Positions 59,440-64,000 of a stretch of 64,000 bases of DNA are shown piece by piece. The notes under the pieces were generated by a model. It searched no databases and was not told the DNA's origin. It saw only the letters and a list, made by a program, of their open reading frames with translations. The DNA is from Ectobacillus funiculus (GTDB lineage Bacteria; Bacillota; Bacilli; Bacillales; Bacillaceae_G). The stretch covers positions 186,001-250,000 of the forward strand of contig NZ_SCFM01000004.1 of NCBI RefSeq assembly GCF_004138295.1, given 5' to 3'. The first letter of the stretch is position 1. The number at the start of each line of letters is the position of its first letter. The translations under genes were made by a program, and so were the position numbers.

Positions 59440-59700
59440 ACATAAGTGTTACTTATACAGCCAGCTCGTTCAGAGCGACCCTGCGACACACAGAACATTC
59501 CACTTATGGCTGCTTCCTTCCGGACCTGACCAAATTCATGGGGTTCTGTTGCGAGGACTCCAAAGGTCAACACCGCTTATATAAGGCAAGCCTTACATCC
59601 ATCATACCGCTGAAAGGAATTCAGCCTCGCTAGAGCGGATTGCGAGTTACAGGGCACCGCTATCTCCCCGCCTATCACGGTATGTATTTAATATAGAATA
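59440..59700 (-). ncRNA. ffs: Signal recognition particle RNA (large, Bacillus type)
   Basis: Read on the minus strand: 5' domain with GATAGCGGTGCCCTGTAAC, Alu-type arm, and the universally conserved S-domain hairpin GTCAGGTCCGGAAGGAAGCAGC (in two blocks: GGTCAGGTCCGGAAGGAAGC then AGCC), closing with GCAGGGTCGCTC...GAGCTGGCTG. It scaffolds Ffh for cotranslational membrane targeting. The ~260-nt size with an Alu domain is typical of Bacillus; ends are approximate. It is embedded among tRNA genes. Confidence 0.93.
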
Positions 59701-59901
59701 AACTATGTCTTTTTTAAAGGCATTCCCACCATATGCCGTGTTCCCAGATGTTTTATAAACCCGCTCTCACAGGTGGGTTTCCGCATATTGACCTTCCTGC
59801 GATCCTAAACGAGTAGGCGTGGCATCAGTCAAATACATTAGGAATCCCGAATCAATCTTACGGTTTAAAACATGTAGGGATCACGAACATTGCAGGACAT
59901 A

Positions 59902-59984
59902 TGCGATCGAGAGGACTTGAACCTCCACGAGATTGCTCTCACTAGGCCCTCAACCTAGCGCGTCTGCCGTTCCGCCACGGTCGC
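59902..59984 (-). tRNA. tRNA-Leu (GAG)
   Basis: Acceptor GCGACCG/CGATCGC (one mismatch), anticodon GAG in TTGAGGG, long variable arm, T loop GTTCAAGTCC. Upstream-most tRNA of the cluster. Confidence 0.9.
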
Positions 59985-60311
59985 ATGATAACAATGGTGC
60001 GAGCTAGAGGCCTTGCCCCCAACCACTTACTAATTTTCTCATCGTCCTCATCTCAAAAAGGCTATTTCAAACAGCAGCTCGATGAGTACGCTGAAGCAGT
60101 TACTTCGATGTTTATTCAATCATGCCTTACCGATTTAAGCGGCATGTATTTAAAGCATTTCGTTCACTGCTTAGTCAGTATACAACAAACATTTAAGTTT
60201 TTAAATACGTTTTTGCAATGTATTTATTGCCAGCTTTACCAACGCAAAGATCCATTATTTTTTGTTTATCTACATACCATTAACATTACACAACAACCAG
60301 AAATCATACCG

Positions 60312-60451
60312 TAAAGAACAGTCGCCGATTGGCGAGCCCTGCTCCCCGGGCGAAGACAGAGGTGTAGTTGCCCTTATACTTTATTCCTAAAATTTCTCGC
60401 TACGTCGAACTGGCCATCCAGCTAGAAATTTATACTTTCTTAAAGTGTAAA
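60312..60451 (+). repeat. Dispersed repeat family 1, copy G (most complete)
   Basis: Best-preserved copy: TAAAGAAC, CGCCGATTGGCG stem, GCCCTGCTCCCCGGGC stem, GAAGACAGAGGTGTAGTTGC, TTATACTTTATTCCTAAAAT, TTCTCGCTACGTCGAA, CTGGCCATCCAG stem, AGAAATTTATACTTTC and terminal TTAAAGTGTAA. It is just downstream of the mutarotase-GH32 gene. Confidence 0.88.
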
Positions 60452-60453
60452 CC

Positions 60454-60474
60454 AAAAAGAGAGGGTAACTCTCT
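60454..60474 (-). terminator. Terminator of the mutarotase-GH32 gene
   Basis: On the minus strand GAGAG-TTACC-CTCTC is followed by TTTTTGG, ~33 nt after the stop; it abuts repeat copy G. Confidence 0.6.
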
Positions 60475-60506
60475 CCCCTCTCCTATCCAATCTGCGTCCG
60501 ATTTTC

Positions 60507-63035
60507 TTACTGCCAGATGGACTCTAATTCATTCACTATTAAAGAACTCAACTTAACATATCCATTTTTGCTATACAGTTCTATCCGATCACTTGATGGA
60601 TTCGGGAAAATCAAGTCGGTAAAAACAATTTCTCCATCATTTCCAAATACCTCAACAGAGGACCAATCTACAAAAACGTGAAGCTTTATTCCATCTTGAA
60701 TCGGATTCAAAATAGCCTCATGTCTCCCTGCAAAAGCAGGAGAAAAAATAAATTCTCCTGAACAAGTACGATCTACAAACAAGATGCGCCGTTCTGTATC
60801 ATATCCTATAACAGTTTCTTCAGCGGCTGATTTTCTTACTTTAAACCCAAACTCAGAAGCAGATCCCAACTCAAATTCAGCTACAATTTCAACTGTTTTA
60901 CCATTAATATTAGAAAGAATGTTTTTCCCAGGCATTACCTTTTCATTTTTCCATTGATATTGACTTTTTCGAATTCCTTTCAGTTCTTTAACCGGCATTT
61001 GAATCAGCTTAACTCCTTCTCCCCGAAATGTTTTTAATGCTAATTCCCTTGGAAGAGACATTGCACCCCTCCACGGATTAGTGGGGGTGACATCGGCATA
61101 TTGCCAATTGTTCATCCAACCAATCCAAATTTTTCGGCTACCCGTATTAAACCATGTTTGAGCAGCATAAAAATCCTTTCCATAATCTACCCAGCGAATC
61201 TCATTCGGAGGATTTTCATTGATAAACCTCATACCGTCAAATGCCCCGATAAAATACTGTCCTCCAGAACCTCCAGCAACAGATCCGGGATTTATATCGA
61301 CCTTCAATAACCATTTGGTATTGTTCGGATCATTATCAACAGGGAGTTCAATCAATTCTGGAACTTCCCAAACACCTCCATGAGATCCTTCATTTTCTCC
61401 GAACCTACTCATGTATTTCCAATCCGTTAAGTTTTTAGAAGAATAAAACTGTATATGATCTCCTGCAGCTAAAGCCATAATCCACTTGTATTCTTTCTCA
61501 TACCACATAACTTTTGGATCTCTAAAGTCCTTTATTCCTGGGTTTGGAATAACTGGATTACCTTTGTATTTAGTCCATGTTATTCCCTCATCCGTGCTAT
61601 AAGCTAGACTTTGCTGTTGCATTTCTCCTGCACTAGTATATATTGCGACTAAACCTTCAGAGCTTTCTTTAAATAACCCACTTGTATTATGTCTATCCAC
61701 TACAATACTTCCTGAAAATATCAGTCCGAGTCCATCAGGTGTTAAGGCAACCCGAAGCTGTTCCCAGTGTACAAGATCTTTGCTTACCGCATGCCCCCAG
61801 CTTATATTCCCCCACTTGTCACCATAAGGGTTGTATTGATAAAACATATGGTATTTTCCTTTATAATAAACCAAACCATTGGGATCATTTATCCAATTTC
61901 TTTCTGGAGAAAAGTGGAGCTGGGAACGGTATTTTTCATTGTAATAACTATAAGGGGAGTCTTTCCTTTGATTTTGGTTATGGTTTTGTTGGTCAATGTC
62001 CTTGTGGAGTATTACATGGTTATCTTGACTATTGCATAATGCTAAAAATTGAGGTTTACAGAATTGACTATTACAATGGCTATTATCACTTTGATGCGTA
62101 ATATCTATTGTAGTTGTAAGTTTTATTGTTTCACCGTACCGAAGAGCTATTATTCCGGTTAACTCAGGGGGCAAAGAGAGATTTGGCGCATTTGTTACCC
62201 AAGTATAAGGTTCAATACTTATAATTTTATCAGTCTCTCCCATTGTATATATAAGCCAGTACTTATATAATTCAGAAGTTTGGATTCGAATTTCATAATC
62301 TTTTCTGGAAAGCACGGCCATATGGGGGTGACTGCCGATTGAAAACAACTTCTCCATTTCCACATACTTTACATTCATCCCTTGAGTTAATAATTCATAA
62401 GAACCCAGGTTCATCAATTTACCTGTTGGCATTAATTCAGAATCTAACTCCCACTCATAGGACACAGGAAGTGTAAACATCCATTTTTCCGGTTCATAAC
62501 CAATATGAAACCATGGATGCAATCCGAAGCCAACAGGCGCGGTTACTGTTCCTCGGTTTGTAATGCTTACTTTTTGTGTTAACGTACTTCCACTTAAGTC
62601 ATATGTCATGCTAAAAAACAAATCATGAGGATACTGTCGCAAAACATCTGGGAAATCCACCGTAGCAAATGTCGAAGTGACAGACTGACTGTTACCAATT
62701 TGCATAGTGGCTGCTACTTTCCATGGATGCCACGCGAGAAATCCATGGTTATTATGCTTGTTTTCCCAGTTAATATCCAATTGATAGACTCTTCCTTGGA
62801 ACTCAAAACGGCCAAAACGCGTTCGATTTGGCGGAAACAAAACAGGTATACCGTAGTAAATGGCTTTCTCTTTTAACACATTAAGACTTTTTGGTGTCCT
62901 TAGCACTTCACTTTGTGTAACCTGATCCCATAATCTATACAAATTGTTGCCCAGTGCCGGACACAAATATGCAGTCATCTTCTCGTTTTGTAATGTGTAT
63001 ATTTCAAAGCCATCCAGTATTTCTTTCGAAACCAT
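60507..63035 (-). CDS. Aldose-1-epimerase-GH32 fusion (mutarotase + levanase/invertase)
   Basis: 842 residues; start MVSKEILDGFEIYTL after GGAGG. The N-terminal mutarotase domain (~1-310) has NNHGFLAWHPWKV, GFGLHPWF and SIEPYTW, the catalytic His/His/Glu regions. A His/Asn/Gln/Cys-rich linker (~315-370) leads into GH32: RNWINDPNGLVYY (nucleophile Asp), FRDPKVMWY and WEVPELIEL (acid/base Glu, with Val where ECP has Cys), then the C-terminal beta-sandwich (LHVFVDWSSVEVF). It should hydrolyse fructosides and epimerise the released aldose. No signal peptide. Such a fusion is unusual. Confidence 0.9.
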   Translation of the reverse strand: MVSKEILDGFEIYTLQNEKMTAYLCPALGNNLYRLWDQVTQSEVLRTPKSLNVLKEKAIYYGIPVLFPPNRTRFGRFEFQGRVYQLDINWENKHNNHGFLAWHPWKVAATMQIGNSQSVTSTFATVDFPDVLRQYPHDLFFSMTYDLSGSTLTQKVSITNRGTVTAPVGFGLHPWFHIGYEPEKWMFTLPVSYEWELDSELMPTGKLMNLGSYELLTQGMNVKYVEMEKLFSIGSHPHMAVLSRKDYEIRIQTSELYKYWLIYTMGETDKIISIEPYTWVTNAPNLSLPPELTGIIALRYGETIKLTTTIDITHQSDNSHCNSQFCKPQFLALCNSQDNHVILHKDIDQQNHNQNQRKDSPYSYYNEKYRSQLHFSPERNWINDPNGLVYYKGKYHMFYQYNPYGDKWGNISWGHAVSKDLVHWEQLRVALTPDGLGLIFSGSIVVDRHNTSGLFKESSEGLVAIYTSAGEMQQQSLAYSTDEGITWTKYKGNPVIPNPGIKDFRDPKVMWYEKEYKWIMALAAGDHIQFYSSKNLTDWKYMSRFGENEGSHGGVWEVPELIELPVDNDPNNTKWLLKVDINPGSVAGGSGGQYFIGAFDGMRFINENPPNEIRWVDYGKDFYAAQTWFNTGSRKIWIGWMNNWQYADVTPTNPWRGAMSLPRELALKTFRGEGVKLIQMPVKELKGIRKSQYQWKNEKVMPGKNILSNINGKTVEIVAEFELGSASEFGFKVRKSAAEETVIGYDTERRILFVDRTCSGEFIFSPAFAGRHEAILNPIQDGIKLHVFVDWSSVEVFGNDGEIVFTDLIFPNPSSDRIELYSKNGYVKLSSLIVNELESIWQ

Positions 63036-63186
63036 TGGAATGACCTCCTTCACATTCACATTAATTCATATATAAGTATTTATGGTGGTATTCCTCATAG
63101 CATTCCCACATTCACCCATTTATTTGTTCAGAATATACCAACCTGAAAAAGAGGCTGGGAGGGAATTTGGTATGAATCCGAAATAC

Positions 63187-63226
63187 CCTTCTGGAAATTT
63201 ACACCTTCCTACAGTGTGAGAAAAAA
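63187..63226 (+). repeat. Dispersed repeat family 1, 3'-end remnant
   Basis: CTGGAAATTTACACCTTCCT followed by ACAGTGTGAGAAAAAA resembles the last ~35 bp of copies D and E. It abuts the selO terminator. Confidence 0.4.
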
Positions 63227-63249
63227 CGCTCCCCATACAGCGGGCAGCG
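63219..63249 (-). terminator. Terminator of selO
   Basis: On the minus strand CGCT-CCC and GGG-AGCG arms followed by TTTTTTCTC, about 70 nt after the stop. Confidence 0.7.
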
Positions 63250-63316
63250 CCTCTTTTTCAAAACAATTAGCATTTTTAATCTGCAAATATCCTTCTATAT
63301 ACTCAATGCTTTTATA

Positions 63317-64000
63317 TTAGGTACCGCAAAAAGTTCGGTAAGGACGATTTGATGGCGCAGGCAGTGTAGAATACTCAGCCTGTTCACATGAGTGTGCATA
63401 AGGGCTTGAAAGAACATGGAGCAGCCGCTGCATAACGCTATAGTCTCCTTGTTCCACCGCAGCTTCCAGCGCCTCTTCTACCCTATGGTTCCGAGGGATT
63501 ATTGCAGGATTGCTGTTTCGCATCAGCTCATGCGAGGAGTCTTTTGATTCCGGCTGCCTGCTTAGCCTTGCTTGCCATCGCTCATACCACTGATTAAATT
63601 CCGGGATTCCGAACAGGGCGGTATCTTCTAGTGTATGAAAGGTTAATGCACGGAAGGTATTTGTATAGTCTGCACGATGCTCCTGCATCATACTGAGGAG
63701 ACCCTCAATCAAGGACTCATCCTCTTTTTCTTCATTAAATATTCCCAGCTTTGCTCTCATTCCTCTAAGCCAGGTATTATGATACAACTCGATAAATTTC
63801 GAAAGCTCATTCTGAGCCAGTTCAACAGCCTGATCTTCATTATCATGTAACAGCGGTAATAGTGCTTCTGCAAATCGGGCAAGATTCCAACCGGCAATAT
63901 ATGGCTGATTGCCATAAGCATAGCGACCTTGCACATCAATGGAGCTGAACACCGTTGCTGGATCATACGTATCCATGAAGGCACAAGGACCATAATCAAT
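63317..64000 (-). CDS. selO: Protein adenylyltransferase SelO (YdiU family), C-terminal part
   Basis: 228 visible residues, the frame continuing past the window edge as [20 protein letters not shown]. The [12 protein letters not shown] block and the [20 protein letters not shown] segment are hallmark SelO features (pseudokinase fold that AMPylates proteins). The C-terminal helical domain ends YRTFCGT with a Cys three residues from the end, the position of selenocysteine in eukaryotic SelO. The N-terminal nucleotide-binding half is outside the window. Confidence 0.92.
   Translation of the reverse strand: MDYGPCAFMDTYDPATVFSSIDVQGRYAYGNQPYIAGWNLARFAEALLPLLHDNEDQAVELAQNELSKFIELYHNTWLRGMRAKLGIFNEEKEDESLIEGLLSMMQEHRADYTNTFRALTFHTLEDTALFGIPEFNQWYERWQARLSRQPESKDSSHELMRNSNPAIIPRNHRVEEALEAAVEQGDYSVMQRLLHVLSSPYAHSCEQAEYSTLPAPSNRPYRTFCGT

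Noticed and set aside
59985-60314. 109-codon plus-strand frame after tRNA-Leu(GAG)
   Set aside because: Biased composition, no ribosome site, and it begins at the tRNA edge; treated as non-coding spacer.

Overview
The window looks like a low-GC, endospore-forming Bacillaceae chromosome. Evidence: Bacillus-type GGAGG ribosome sites, a long (707 aa) RecQ, YjcZ and collagen-like sporulation/spore-surface proteins, an FbpB-type small protein, TPP and manganese riboswitches, a proH-proJ-like osmotic proline pair, and a large SRP RNA embedded in a tRNA cluster. I do not assign a species.

Layout: (1) 1-12.2 kb is a carbohydrate/ester catabolic locus. It holds two alkaline-phosphatase-superfamily 'sulfatases', an AraC regulator, a sensory-rhodopsin-transducer-like (ASRT) protein, two close Gfo/Idh dehydrogenases, a TIM-barrel isomerase/epimerase and a MalF/MalG-type ABC importer with its lipoprotein but no ATPase; CcpA-type cre sites lie upstream of the lipoprotein and the isomerase. 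A circularly permuted GTPase (rsgA) with a short leader ORF sits inside it. (2) 12.2-24.5 kb is housekeeping/accessory: YwaF-like membrane protein, DEDDh exonuclease, collagen-like protein, DMT exporter, YitT plus a divergent Lrp regulator, DedA, an FbpB-type protein behind a manganese riboswitch, and a Rieske oxidoreductase. (3) 24.6-30.7 kb is the most unusual unit: a TPP-riboswitch-controlled operon of LuxE-like acyl-protein synthetase, LuxC-like acyl-CoA reductase, an NMT1/THI5-type ABC importer and an SDR dehydrogenase. The genes are tightly coupled and together suggest import and reduction of a carboxylated thiamine precursor to its alcohol. (4) 30.7-34.5 kb is decayed DNA (RecQ C-terminal remnant, truncated GH18, frameshifted ORFs) between small proteins. 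(5) 34.6-43.8 kb holds a four-gene molybdenum hydroxylase cluster, a bicovalent-flavin oxidase and recQ. (6) 43.8-53.5 kb mixes a LysM-GH97 protein, hydrolases and many gene remnants (GH32, 5'-nucleotidase, peptidase, a ClC channel remnant behind a probable fluoride riboswitch). (7) 53.6-56.3 kb holds proH/proJ and yjcZ. (8) 57-60 kb holds an aromatic acid exporter-like protein, eight tRNAs and the SRP RNA. (9) 60.5-64 kb holds a mutarotase-GH32 fusion and the C-terminal part of SelO.

Two dispersed intergenic repeat families run through the window: a structured ~120-140 bp element with at least six long copies plus end remnants, and a ~130 bp palindromic element with two copies. Together with the many gene stumps they show strong recent turnover of the intergenic and accessory DNA.
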